Shown piece by piece: positions 35,750 to 43,739 of a DNA stretch of 64,000 bases; within the stretch, counting starts at the first letter, position 1; every line of letters starts with the position of its first letter. This DNA comes from Clostridium tyrobutyricum DSM 2637 = ATCC 25755 = JCM 11008. Its GTDB lineage: Bacteria; Bacillota; Clostridia; Clostridiales; Clostridiaceae. The DNA lies in contig NZ_APMH01000003.1 in the NCBI RefSeq assembly GCF_000359585.1, positions 62,001 to 126,000 of the forward strand, read 5' to 3'. A program made the translations under genes and the position numbers. The notes below the pieces were generated by a model. The model saw nothing but the letters and a program-made list of their open reading frames with translations, searched no databases and was not told where the DNA came from.

Positions 35750-36985
35750 TTAAAAAGTGTTTCCTTTAAATATAATTGGACTTTTTTTGTAATCTGAATT
35801 AAATTTCACAAAAGTATTTAAAAGACTATATGCTTTTGTAGAGTTTAAATCTATAGATAAAAAATCATCCAGTTTTTTAGGAAATTTTGTGTATACAGGA
35901 ATTGAGGAATTTTTTTTTATGGATTTTAGTATTCTCATTCCAGTTTCATTGAATCCAAGAACTCGTGTATAAGGACATTTTTGTCTTCTCATAATATCAG
36001 TTTCAAACTCATCAAATCCAAGAAAAAATTGACATAGTATTCTGCTTATTCTTGTATAAGCATATCTTTTGGTTTTAGCACATTTAATTATTTCATTATA
36101 ATCAGAGTTGCTTTCTAAAGCTCTAAAAATTCTATTTTCTATACCTTCAGATACTTCTGGAATATTTAATATAGATTTTTTTTGTAAAAAACATCTATAT
36201 TTTAAATACGGAACCATTAAATTTTCCATATCAAAATTATAGTTTTGTCTGCATAATCTACATAAAATATCGTAAGTTTCAGGTGGAACGGTTTCTCTTA
36301 TATGGGATAGGTCTCTATTGTGTTTTAAGAAAGTTCTTATAGCAGAGGCGCTGGAAAAATTATTTTGCAATTTATTGCTGTTATAATTTTCACCTTTTCT
36401 TTTTATAGAAAGAGCATTTATATTGCTGTTTAACTTTTTTAAACTTTTTAAATATTCTAGTGCTAAAATATTATTAGAGGATGATAATATAGATTTAAAT
36501 TCTAAAGAAGAAATATTTTTATACCTGTCCTTAAGAAATTTTATTATAGAGTTACTTCTTGCTTCAGCATATGAATTACCTTTTAAAAGTTCAGCTTTTA
36601 AATAATTTTTTAATTCAGGAGGTTCATCATATAGAATTTCTGATATAGAATTCAATAGAGATATATCATCACATTCACTTCCAAAACAAATAGTATCAAC
36701 TACGCCTAAATTCTCCATTAGACTTACTGCTCCGAAAGAAAAAAACTCTGCAGAAGAAACACTGTATAATGTAGGTAATTCCAATACTAAATCCACTCCA
36801 TTTAAAAGAGCGATTTCAGTTTTATTCCATTTATCTATTATCGAAGGAAGTCCCCGTTGAACAAAATTTCCTGAAATTATAGCTATAATAGCTTGACAAT
36901 TTGTTATTTTACGTGTATTTTGAATATGGTAAGCATGACCGCAATGAAAAGGATTGTATTCCGCTATAATGCCGGTTATCTTCAT
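35750..36985 (-). CDS. tmcAL: tRNA(Met) cytidine acetate ligase TmcAL (YlbM)
   Basis: 411-aa enzyme that acetylates the wobble C34 of elongator tRNA-Met using acetate and ATP. The N-terminal nucleotidyl-transferase motifs are GIIAEYNPFHCGHAYHI and the GNFVQRGLPSI segment. The substrate acetate is made by the pta-ackA genes next door, divergent from it. AGGAGG is 10 bases before the ATG on the minus strand. Length is typical. Confidence 0.93.
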   Translation of the reverse strand: MKITGIIAEYNPFHCGHAYHIQNTRKITNCQAIIAIISGNFVQRGLPSIIDKWNKTEIALLNGVDLVLELPTLYSVSSAEFFSFGAVSLMENLGVVDTICFGSECDDISLLNSISEILYDEPPELKNYLKAELLKGNSYAEARSNSIIKFLKDRYKNISSLEFKSILSSSNNILALEYLKSLKKLNSNINALSIKRKGENYNSNKLQNNFSSASAIRTFLKHNRDLSHIRETVPPETYDILCRLCRQNYNFDMENLMVPYLKYRCFLQKKSILNIPEVSEGIENRIFRALESNSDYNEIIKCAKTKRYAYTRISRILCQFFLGFDEFETDIMRRQKCPYTRVLGFNETGMRILKSIKKNSSIPVYTKFPKKLDDFLSIDLNSTKAYSLLNTFVKFNSDYKKSPIIFKGNTF

Positions 36986-37033
36986 TATTCTAATAAACCT
37001 CCTATTTATTTATCTTAATTTAATTCTTTATGA

Positions 37034-37077
37034 ATATTATTATAACAGATAAAACATATTATTATAACAGATAAAAA
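37034..37077. repeat. 22-bp tandem direct repeat upstream of pta
   Basis: The unit ATATTATTATAACAGATAAA plus AC (37034-37055) is repeated at once (37056-37077), identical except for the last base. The 22-bp period equals two helical turns, and the repeat ends about 38 bp before the candidate pta -35. It may be a tandem operator or just a slippage duplication. Confidence 0.75.
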
Positions 37078-37115
37078 TCTTTTTATAAAAAAATAAAAAA
37101 AATACTGTTTTTTTA

Positions 37116-37145
37116 TTGAAATATATATTGAAAAAGGATTATATT
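37116..37145 (+). promoter_or_regulatory. Sigma-A promoter for pta-ackA
   Basis: TTGAAA (37116-37121), 18-bp spacer, TATATT (37140-37145), about 50 bases before the start. A second TTGAAA at 37128 is too close to the -10. Confidence 0.55.
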
Positions 37146-37198
37146 ATAAGTATATGTGATTTTATATTAATTTTTATATCTTGAAGGGAGAAACGAAA

Positions 37199-38200
37199 AT
37201 GAGACTAATGAAACAAATATGGGAAAAGGCAAAAACAGATAAAAAGACAATTGTTTTAGCTGAAGGCGAAGAAGAAAGAAATCTTAAAGCAGGTGAAAAA
37301 ATAACTAAAAATGGTCTTGCCAATGTAATAATGGTTGGAAACATTGATGTAATAAAGGAAAAGGTTAGCAAGTTGAATGTAGATTTAACTGGTGTTACAT
37401 TGGTAGATCCACAAACTTCTGATAAATTAGAAAAATATGCTCATGAGTTTTATGAATTGAGGAAGAAAAAAGGTATTACTCCTGATAAGGCGAATAAGAT
37501 AGTTAGAGACCCATTGTACTTTGCAACAATGATGGTCAAACTAGGAGATGCTGATGGATTGGTATCTGGTTCTATACATACTACAGGCGATCTTTTGAGA
37601 CCAGGTCTTCAAATTGTAAAAACTGCTCCAGGAACTTCAGTAGTTTCAAGCATATTTATGATGGAAGTTCCAAATTGTGATTTAGGTGATAATGGTTTCT
37701 TGTTGTTTTCAGATTGTGCTGTAAATCCTGTACCTAATACTGAACAATTAGCTGCAATAGCTATTAGTACTGCAGAAACTGCAAAAAGTTTATGTGGTAT
37801 GGATCCAAAAGTAGCTATGCTTTCATTTTCAACTAAGGGAAGTGCACAACATGAAAATGTAGATAAGGTAAGAGAAGCAACCAAACTTGCTAAACAAATG
37901 CAACCAGATCTTAAAATAGACGGAGAACTTCAATTGGATGCTTCTTTAATACAGGAAGTTGCAAATTTAAAAGCACCTGGTAGTCCTGTAGCAGGAAAAG
38001 CAAATGTACTTATATTCCCTGAACTTCAAGCAGGAAATATTGGATATAAATTAGTTCAAAGATTTGCAAAAGCGGAAGCAATAGGACCTATATGTCAAGG
38101 CTTTGCAAAACCAATAAATGATTTGTCAAGAGGATGCAGTTCTGACGATATAGTAAATGTAGTAGCTGTAACAGCAGTACAAGCACAAGCTGCAAAATAA
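37199..38200 (+). CDS. pta: Phosphate acetyltransferase
   Basis: 333-aa enzyme converting acetyl-CoA and phosphate to acetyl-phosphate, the first step of ATP-yielding acetate formation. It has the family pattern (VLAEGEEERN, KLGDADGLVSG, HTTGDLLRPGLQ, AGNIGYKLVQRF, GPICQGFAKPINDLSRGCS). ATG 37199 is chosen because AAGGGAG lies 8 bases upstream; an in-frame TTG at 37181 lies before that site. The length is that of the short clostridial type without regulatory N-terminal domains. ackA follows after 52 nt. Confidence 0.97.
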   Translation: MRLMKQIWEKAKTDKKTIVLAEGEEERNLKAGEKITKNGLANVIMVGNIDVIKEKVSKLNVDLTGVTLVDPQTSDKLEKYAHEFYELRKKKGITPDKANKIVRDPLYFATMMVKLGDADGLVSGSIHTTGDLLRPGLQIVKTAPGTSVVSSIFMMEVPNCDLGDNGFLLFSDCAVNPVPNTEQLAAIAISTAETAKSLCGMDPKVAMLSFSTKGSAQHENVDKVREATKLAKQMQPDLKIDGELQLDASLIQEVANLKAPGSPVAGKANVLIFPELQAGNIGYKLVQRFAKAEAIGPICQGFAKPINDLSRGCSSDDIVNVVAVTAVQAQAAK

Positions 38201-38252
38201 TTTAATGAATATTACAATATAAGGTTCTGTTAATATACGAGGAGATGATTTT

Positions 38253-39449
38253 ATGAAAATATTAGTAATAAATTGTGGAAGTTCATCTTTAAAATATCAA
38301 TTGATAAATATGGAAGATGAAAATGTACTTGCTAAAGGTCTTGTGGAAAGAATAGGTATAGAAGGATCCATCCTTACTCATAAAGTAAATGGAGAGAAAT
38401 ATATTACTGAACAGCCTATGGAAGACCATAAAATAGCTATAAAATTAGTTCTGAATGCACTAGTAGACAAAGATTATGGAGTTATTAAAGATATGTCTGA
38501 AATATCTGCAGTTGGACATAGAGTTGTACATGGTGGAGAAAAATATGCAAATTCAGTTCTAGTAGATGAAGATGTTGTAAAAGCTATAAAAGATTGTGCT
38601 AAATTGGCACCACTTCATAATGTACCAAATATGATAGGTATAAATGCATGTAAAGAGTTAATGCCAGATACTCCTATGGTGGCAACATTTGATACTGCAT
38701 TCCATCAAACACTTCCCAATTATGCATATACTTATGCAGTACCATATGATCTATATGAAAAATATGGCGTTAGAAAATATGGATTCCACGGTACATCACA
38801 TAAATTTGTATCAATAGAAGCAGCTAAGATGATGGGAAAGGACATAAGATCTCTTAAGATTATAACCTGCCATTTGGGAAATGGAGCTAGTGTATGTGCA
38901 ATTGACGGTGGTAAGTCAATAGATACTAGTATGGGATTTACTCCACTTGCAGGTCTTTGCATGGGAACTAGATGTGGAGATATAGATCCAGCAGTGATTC
39001 CTTTTCTAGTAAAATCAGTGGGAATGTCTATAGATGAAGTAGATACCTTAATGAATAAAAAATCTGGTGTACTTGGTGTATCAGGAGTAAGCAGTGATTT
39101 TAGAGATGTATTAGCTGAAGAAGCTAAAGGAAATAAGAGAGCGGAACTTGCTTTGAATGTTTATACTTACAGGGTTAAATCAGTAATAGGCTCTTATATA
39201 GCAGCTTTAAATGGAGTTGATTGCATAGTATTTACAGCTGGATCTGGAGAAAATTCAGAACCTTTGAGAAGAAGAATATGTGCTGGACTTTCAAATTTAG
39301 GTATAGTTTTAGACAAGGAAAGAAACAATGTTATGGGAAAACCAGCTCAAATAAGTTCAGATGATTCTAAAGTAAAAGTATTTGCTATTCCTACTAATGA
39401 GGAACTTATGATAGCTAGAGATACAAAAGAAATAGTTGAAGGTAGATAA
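38253..39449 (+). CDS. ackA: Acetate kinase
   Basis: 398-aa enzyme making acetate and ATP from acetyl-phosphate. The two acetate kinase signatures are visible: [13 protein letters not shown] at the start and [20 protein letters not shown] in the middle, plus GHRVVHGG and the catalytic-arginine region [16 protein letters not shown] precedes the ATG. With pta it forms the main substrate-level phosphorylation route expected in this fermenter. Confidence 0.97.
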   Translation: MKILVINCGSSSLKYQLINMEDENVLAKGLVERIGIEGSILTHKVNGEKYITEQPMEDHKIAIKLVLNALVDKDYGVIKDMSEISAVGHRVVHGGEKYANSVLVDEDVVKAIKDCAKLAPLHNVPNMIGINACKELMPDTPMVATFDTAFHQTLPNYAYTYAVPYDLYEKYGVRKYGFHGTSHKFVSIEAAKMMGKDIRSLKIITCHLGNGASVCAIDGGKSIDTSMGFTPLAGLCMGTRCGDIDPAVIPFLVKSVGMSIDEVDTLMNKKSGVLGVSGVSSDFRDVLAEEAKGNKRAELALNVYTYRVKSVIGSYIAALNGVDCIVFTAGSGENSEPLRRRICAGLSNLGIVLDKERNNVMGKPAQISSDDSKVKVFAIPTNEELMIARDTKEIVEGR

Positions 39450-39470
39450 AGAGTAAAATTTAAATAAATC

Positions 39471-39499
39471 TTGACTTTTAATGCTCATCTCTATATAAT
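39471..39499 (+). promoter_or_regulatory. Sigma-A promoter for yceD-rpmF
   Basis: TTGACT (39471-39476), 17-bp spacer, TATAAT (39494-39499), close to consensus. The predicted start near 39506 leaves a leader of only about 25 nt. Confidence 0.8.
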
Positions 39500-39530
39500 A
39501 AATTGTGGCTAATGTATAGAGGTGAGCATT
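39480..39530. promoter_or_regulatory. Inverted repeat spanning yceD promoter spacer and ribosome site
   Basis: AATGCTCATCTCT (39480-39492) and AGAGGTGAGCATT (39518-39530) pair at 12 Watson-Crick positions plus one G-T. The left arm lies between -35 and -10; the right arm holds the AGAGGTG ribosome site and touches the ATG. Only read-through RNA from ackA would carry both arms. Confidence 0.6.
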
Positions 39531-40031
39531 ATGAAATTGGATATATCTGATCTGCTAAATAAAGAGATATTTACAAAAAAACTAGATATTATTTTAAAAG
39601 ATGATAGTTTTTATGATGGCAAGGAACATATTGGTATTTTAAACCCTATCAGGTTACTGGCAAATTTGGAGAAAACAGATCATATGATTACTTTAAAGGG
39701 TAAAGTCAGTGGAGTACTTGAACTTACTTGTTCGAGATGTTTGAAGAAATTTGCTCATGCCATAAATATAAATATCAATGAAAGATTTACAGACAAGAAA
39801 ATAGTTGATTGTGATGAGGATATTTTCTTTATTAATGATGGTTACATAGATATTACTCAAATAATAGAAAATAATATAATATTAGCATTGCCAATAAAAA
39901 GACTTTGCAAAGAAAACTGTAAGGGATTATGTCCTGAATGTGGGACTAATTTAAATGATTCAATCTGCAATTGCAAAGAAAATAATATTGATCCTAGATG
40001 GGAAAAGTTAAAAGATATGTTTTCTAAATGA
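39531..40031 (+). CDS. YceD family protein (DUF177), 23S rRNA accumulation type
   Basis: 166-aa protein of the YceD/DUF177 family, linked in plants and E. coli to 23S rRNA accumulation and almost always encoded before rpmF. The family cysteine pair CSRCLKKF (about residue 68) and a C-terminal zinc-type cluster (CKENCKGLCPECG...CNC) are visible. ATG 39531 is used because AGAGGTG lies just before; a GTG at 39522 overlaps that site. It is co-transcribed with rpmF (18 nt apart). Confidence 0.88.
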   Translation: MKLDISDLLNKEIFTKKLDIILKDDSFYDGKEHIGILNPIRLLANLEKTDHMITLKGKVSGVLELTCSRCLKKFAHAINININERFTDKKIVDCDEDIFFINDGYIDITQIIENNIILALPIKRLCKENCKGLCPECGTNLNDSICNCKENNIDPRWEKLKDMFSK

Positions 40032-40049
40032 TTAAGGAGGTGTTTTACT

Positions 40050-40232
40050 ATGACAAGTCCAGCAAGAAAATCATCAAAAGCAAGAAAGAGTTCAAGAAGA
40101 GCTCAGACATTTAAGGCAAGTTTACCAGGAATTGTAGAATGTCCTCAATGCCATGAAATGAAACTTGCTCACAGAGTGTGCAAGAATTGTGGCTACTATG
40201 GTGGTAAAGAGGTTATTGCAGCTGCAAAATAG
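40050..40232 (+). CDS. rpmF: 50S ribosomal protein L32
   Basis: 60-aa ribosomal protein with the zinc ribbon [20 protein letters not shown] (two CxxC pairs). The N-terminal basic stretch [15 protein letters not shown] is typical. AAGGAGGTG precedes the ATG. It is paired with yceD and closed by a terminator. Confidence 0.96.
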   Translation: MTSPARKSSKARKSSRRAQTFKASLPGIVECPQCHEMKLAHRVCKNCGYYGGKEVIAAAK

Positions 40233-40234
40233 TT

Positions 40235-40263
40235 AAAGAAAGTCGATAGGCTTTCTTTTTTTG
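40235..40263 (+). terminator. Rho-independent terminator after rpmF
   Basis: 8-bp stem (40235-40242 with 40251-40258), 8-nt loop, followed by further T residues to 40262. Confidence 0.75.
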
Positions 40264-40292
40264 GTTAATATTTATTTTTCATCATTCTAATA

Positions 40293-40301
40293 TGATATAA
40301 T
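40293..40301 (+). promoter_or_regulatory. Extended -10 promoter for plsX
   Basis: TGATATAAT (40293-40301) is a consensus extended -10. It is part of an ATATAATTATAT palindrome (40295-40306). No good -35 is seen. Confidence 0.5.
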
Positions 40302-40336
40302 TATATCTGATTTATTTATTGTTAGGATGTGAGATC

Positions 40337-41335
40337 ATGATAATTGTTGTAGATGGTATGGGTGGAGATTTTGCACCTGGAGAAGCTGTTTGCGGTGCAG
40401 TTTCTGCTATAAAAGAACCGAATATAGATATAATAATAACTGGAAAAGAAGATATAATAAACAATGAATTAAAAAAATATCAGTATGATAAGAATAGAAT
40501 TAATGTTTTGGATGCAAAAGAAGTAATTACTACTAATGAACATCCTGTCATGGCTGTTAGGAGAAAAAAGGATTCAAGTTTAGTTAAGGCCCTTAATGTT
40601 GTATCTTCAGGAAAGGCACAAGCTGTAGTTTCTGCAGGAAGTACAGGAGCTTTTATGACAGGAGCTACTTTAATAGTAGGTAGAATTAAGGGAATAGACA
40701 GAGTGGCCTTGTCACCAATTATGCCTGGTAAAAATGGTAAATTCATGGTGGTAGATGCAGGAGCAAATGTAGATTGCAAACCTAAATATTTACTACAATT
40801 TGCTTTAATGGGTAAGATATATTTAGAAAATGTGATGAATATAAAAAATCCATCTGTTGGTCTTGTTAATATAGGCACTGAAGAACAAAAAGGCAATGAG
40901 CTTACAAAAGCAGCATATAAACTTTTAAAGGAATCTAATTTAAACTTTATCGGTAATGTAGAACCTAGAAATATATCTGATGGTGATGTGGACTTATTGG
41001 TTTGTGATGGTTTTGTAGGAAATACTGTTTTAAAAATGTATGAGGGTGTTGCATTAAATGTAATGAGTATGCTCAAAGAAGAAATATTAAAATCTTCTAC
41101 TGCTAAAATAGGTGCAGTATTAATGAAAAATGTATTTAGAAATTTGAAGTCAAAATTCGATTATTCTGAATATGGTGGATGTGCATTTTTAGGCTCCAAA
41201 GGAATATGTGTAAAGGCACATGGAAGTTCTGACAGTAAAGCTTTTAAGAATGCTATTTTTAGGGCTAAAGATTGTGTGGACAGTAAAGTTGTAGATAAAA
41301 TAAAGTTAGAAGTAGAAAAAATATCAGATATTTGA
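40337..41335 (+). CDS. plsX: Phosphate acyltransferase PlsX
   Basis: 332-aa enzyme making acyl-phosphate from acyl-ACP, the first step of phospholipid synthesis with PlsY. The N-terminus [14 protein letters not shown], the SAGSTGAFM region and [11 protein letters not shown] identify it. ATG 40337 is chosen over an upstream in-frame start at 40319 because the protein family begins here. acpP lies 136 nt downstream under its own promoter; fapR, fabD and fabG, which often sit around plsX in Bacillus, are absent. Confidence 0.96.
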   Translation: MIIVVDGMGGDFAPGEAVCGAVSAIKEPNIDIIITGKEDIINNELKKYQYDKNRINVLDAKEVITTNEHPVMAVRRKKDSSLVKALNVVSSGKAQAVVSAGSTGAFMTGATLIVGRIKGIDRVALSPIMPGKNGKFMVVDAGANVDCKPKYLLQFALMGKIYLENVMNIKNPSVGLVNIGTEEQKGNELTKAAYKLLKESNLNFIGNVEPRNISDGDVDLLVCDGFVGNTVLKMYEGVALNVMSMLKEEILKSSTAKIGAVLMKNVFRNLKSKFDYSEYGGCAFLGSKGICVKAHGSSDSKAFKNAIFRAKDCVDSKVVDKIKLEVEKISDI

Positions 41336-41411
41336 TATAGTAATTAAAAAAATCAATATATGTATATTAATACAGAATATATTGGTATATAATAAATTTA
41401 ATGCTAATGTA

Positions 41412-41439
41412 TTGACGGTATACAATATTTATGTAATAT
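41412..41439 (+). promoter_or_regulatory. Sigma-A promoter for acpP
   Basis: TTGACG (41412-41417), 16-bp spacer, TAATAT (41434-41439), about 33 bases before the start. Confidence 0.6.
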
Positions 41440-41471
41440 TATTTATGTACAAATTTTTAGGAGGCGAAATT

Positions 41472-41705
41472 ATGGTTTTTGAAAAGATAAAAAAAATAAT
41501 AGCAGAACAACTTGGAATTGGTGAAGATGAGATAAAGATGGATTCATCATTCGTAGACGATTTAGGTGCAGATTCACTTGATATAGTTGAACTTATTATG
41601 GCTCTCGAAACAGAATTCGATTTGGAAATACCAGATGAAGAAGCAGAAAAAATATCTACAGTTGGAGACGTAGTTGAGTACATAAAAGCTCATACAGAGG
41701 AGTAA
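41472..41705 (+). CDS. acpP: Acyl carrier protein
   Basis: 77-aa acidic protein carrying growing acyl chains on a phosphopantetheine arm. The attachment serine is S35 in [12 protein letters not shown] 41472 is used; a longer frame from 41382 runs through the promoter, and AGGAGG lies 8 bases before 41472. It is transcribed from its own promoter and ends with a hairpin, so it can be made at high level. Confidence 0.96.
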   Translation: MVFEKIKKIIAEQLGIGEDEIKMDSSFVDDLGADSLDIVELIMALETEFDLEIPDEEAEKISTVGDVVEYIKAHTEE

Positions 41706-41709
41706 GAAG

Positions 41710-41740
41710 AGAGTCTCGTTTTATACGGGACTCTAAATTT
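41710..41740 (+). terminator. Terminator after acpP
   Basis: 9-bp stem with one G-T pair (41710-41718 with 41726-41734), 7-nt loop, then AAATTTTAT. The T run is weak, so some read-through into rnc is likely. Confidence 0.6.
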
Positions 41741-41758
41741 TATAATGATTTAATATGC

Positions 41759-41805
41759 AGTTTATTCTTGAATTTGTTTTTTAAAAGCAAACTGAGGAAT
41801 AAACT
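41759..41805 (+). promoter_or_regulatory. Long leader hairpin before rnc
   Basis: The 9-bp outer stem (41759-41767 with 41797-41805) continues through an internal loop into TTTG/CAAA and TTTT/AAAA pairs around 41774-41790. It ends 17 bases before the rnc start, upstream of AAGGAG. RNase III of E. coli cleaves a hairpin in its own leader; this could be a similar self-control site. Confidence 0.45.
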
Positions 41806-41822
41806 TCAAAAGGAGATATCTA

Positions 41823-42527
41823 ATGGAACAATTTTCAAATGATTTTGGAGAACTTGAGAAAAAATTAAAGGTTTGTTTTAAAGATAAGGAAATATTAAAA
41901 ACTGCACTCACCCATAGTTCTTATGCAAATGGCAAGAAATCTATAAAATTCAATGAAAGGTTGGAATTTTTAGGAGATGCAGTACTTCAACTTTCCATAT
42001 CAGAATATTTGTTTTTAAATTATAAAGATGAGCCAGAAGGAGTACTTACTAAAAAAAGGTCCATTATAGTATGTGAAACTTCACTTTATGAAATTGCAAG
42101 GAAGTGGGATATAGGCCGTTACATAAACATGAGCAAAGGCGAAGAGATGACAGGCGGCAGGGAAAGGGTATCAATACTTTCAGATTGTGTTGAAGCTATA
42201 ATTGCAGCTGTTTATATAGATAATGGATACAAAAAGGTTAATGAATTTATAATGAGCAATTTTCACACTATTATAGAAAAGGCAATAAATGATAAAATTA
42301 TATTGGACTACAAGACAAAACTTCAAGAAGTTATGCAGCAAAGCGGAGAGGTTTCAATAGACTATAAGCTTACTAAATTTGAAGGACCTCCACATAGAAG
42401 AAAATTTTACACACAGGTATCTGTAAACGAAAATATACTTGGAAATGGTGTTGGATACAGTAAAAAACAGTCAGAGCAAAATGCCGCATATAGAGCATTA
42501 AAAAATACAAATTATTATAAAGATTAA
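41823..42527 (+). CDS. rnc: Ribonuclease III
   Basis: 234-aa double-strand-specific RNase that matures rRNA and cuts structured mRNAs. The signature NERLEFLGDAVLQLS (about residues 40-54) holds the catalytic acidic residues, with a second site at SDCVEAIIAA. The C-terminal dsRNA-binding domain ends with QNAAYRAL. AAGGAG precedes the ATG, and the leader carries a hairpin. rnc-smc-ftsY order is conserved in Firmicutes. Confidence 0.96.
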   Translation: MEQFSNDFGELEKKLKVCFKDKEILKTALTHSSYANGKKSIKFNERLEFLGDAVLQLSISEYLFLNYKDEPEGVLTKKRSIIVCETSLYEIARKWDIGRYINMSKGEEMTGGRERVSILSDCVEAIIAAVYIDNGYKKVNEFIMSNFHTIIEKAINDKIILDYKTKLQEVMQQSGEVSIDYKLTKFEGPPHRRKFYTQVSVNENILGNGVGYSKKQSEQNAAYRALKNTNYYKD

Positions 42528-42541
42528 GAGGTAATTTCAAT

Positions 42542-43615
42542 ATGAGCAATAAGCACTATATAATTCCTATATTTGTTCCAAATGAAGGTTGCCCACATAA
42601 CTGCGTTTTTTGTGATCAAACTACTATAACTGGAAGTCAAAAAAAAGTAGATGCTGATTTCACTAGAAATACTATAGACAAATATTTAAATACTATAAAT
42701 TCACATAAGGCTAAAGTTGAAGTATCATTTTTTGGAGGGACTTTTACAGCTATAGATATCAAAAAACAGACTGAACTTTTGAAAGTGGCTAAGAAGTATA
42801 AAGATGCAGGTCTTATAGATCTTATACATCTTTCTACGAGACCTGATTATATAGATAATACTATATTAGACAATCTTAAATCATATGGTGTAGATGTAAT
42901 AGAATTAGGAGTACAATCTTTGGATGAAGAAGTACTTTTTAAGTCTGGTAGAGGTCACTCCAAAGAAGATGTATTAAAAGCTTCAGCTTTAATCAAAAAA
43001 TACGGATTTACATTAGGCCACCAAATTATGCTTGGACTTCCAGGCGATAATTTTCAGAAGGATATATCTTCAGTTAAACAATCCATAGATATGAAACCGG
43101 ATATATATAGAATATATCCTTCTCTTATAATAAAAAATACTCCTATGGAAGATATGTATAAAAAAGGTATGTATAGTCCATACAGTTTAGAAGAAGCAAT
43201 TTATATAACTAAAATACTCTATTGTATGTTAATATCAAATAAAATAAATATAATAAGAGTTGGACTTCAGCCTACAGAAGAAATAAACGTGGGTGCTGAA
43301 ATTGTAAGTGGCCCTTTTCATCCTGCCTTTAGGGAACTGGTGATAGGGAGTATATACAGTGAGTTCTTGAGGAAAAACATACCTTATAATTATAGTGGAA
43401 AAGTAAAAATTCAGATTAATGGAAAAGACATATCAAAATTATATGCTAATGGTAAAAGGTTTTTTAATGATGTTAAATTGCAACTTAATGTATCTAAAAT
43501 ACAAGTAGTTCAAGATAATAGCCTTAAAAGAGATACTTTTATTTTAAATTTGGAAGAAGATGAAAGAAAATTATATTTTGACATTTATTTAGCCAGTAAG
43601 GATTTTAAATATTAA
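42542..43615 (+). CDS. Elp3-like radical SAM protein without acetyltransferase domain
   Basis: 357-aa protein with an N-terminal radical-SAM domain. The cluster motif is CPHNCVFC (CxxxCxxC, residues 17-24), followed by FFGGTFTAID, HLSTRPDYID, IELGVQSLDEEVL and GHQIMLGLPGD, a pattern shared with Elp3 and MiaB-type enzymes. Elp3 proteins act on tRNA wobble uridines, but this one ends before the acetyltransferase domain, so its product is uncertain. It is a common gene between rnc and smc in clostridia. A weak AGAGGT lies before the ATG. Confidence 0.85.
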   Translation: MSNKHYIIPIFVPNEGCPHNCVFCDQTTITGSQKKVDADFTRNTIDKYLNTINSHKAKVEVSFFGGTFTAIDIKKQTELLKVAKKYKDAGLIDLIHLSTRPDYIDNTILDNLKSYGVDVIELGVQSLDEEVLFKSGRGHSKEDVLKASALIKKYGFTLGHQIMLGLPGDNFQKDISSVKQSIDMKPDIYRIYPSLIIKNTPMEDMYKKGMYSPYSLEEAIYITKILYCMLISNKINIIRVGLQPTEEINVGAEIVSGPFHPAFRELVIGSIYSEFLRKNIPYNYSGKVKIQINGKDISKLYANGKRFFNDVKLQLNVSKIQVVQDNSLKRDTFILNLEEDERKLYFDIYLASKDFKY

Positions 43616-43628
43616 AGAGGTGTGTACT

Positions 43629-43727
43629 ATGAAAAAAGATACTAGAGATAAGATGACTAAAATATTTGTCGTATTTATAGTAATTATGTTTATAGTCGGT
43701 TTGCTTCCAATGATTTTTGGGAGATAG
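43629..43727 (+). CDS. 32-aa membrane protein (DUF4044-like)
   Basis: 32 codons with AGAGGTGTG 7 bases before the ATG. The peptide has a charged start (MKKDTRDKMTK) and one hydrophobic helix (IFVVFIVIMFIVGLLPMIF), ending GR. Very short single-span proteins at this position upstream of smc in clostridia carry the DUF4044 label. It ends 12 bases before the smc start. The function is unknown. Confidence 0.7.
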   Translation: MKKDTRDKMTKIFVVFIVIMFIVGLLPMIFGR

Positions 43728-43739
43728 GTGGAGAATAAA

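Noticed and set aside
41382-41471. 30-residue N-terminal extension of acyl carrier protein
   Set aside because: It covers the TTGACG/TAATAT promoter; the AGGAGG site fits 41472.
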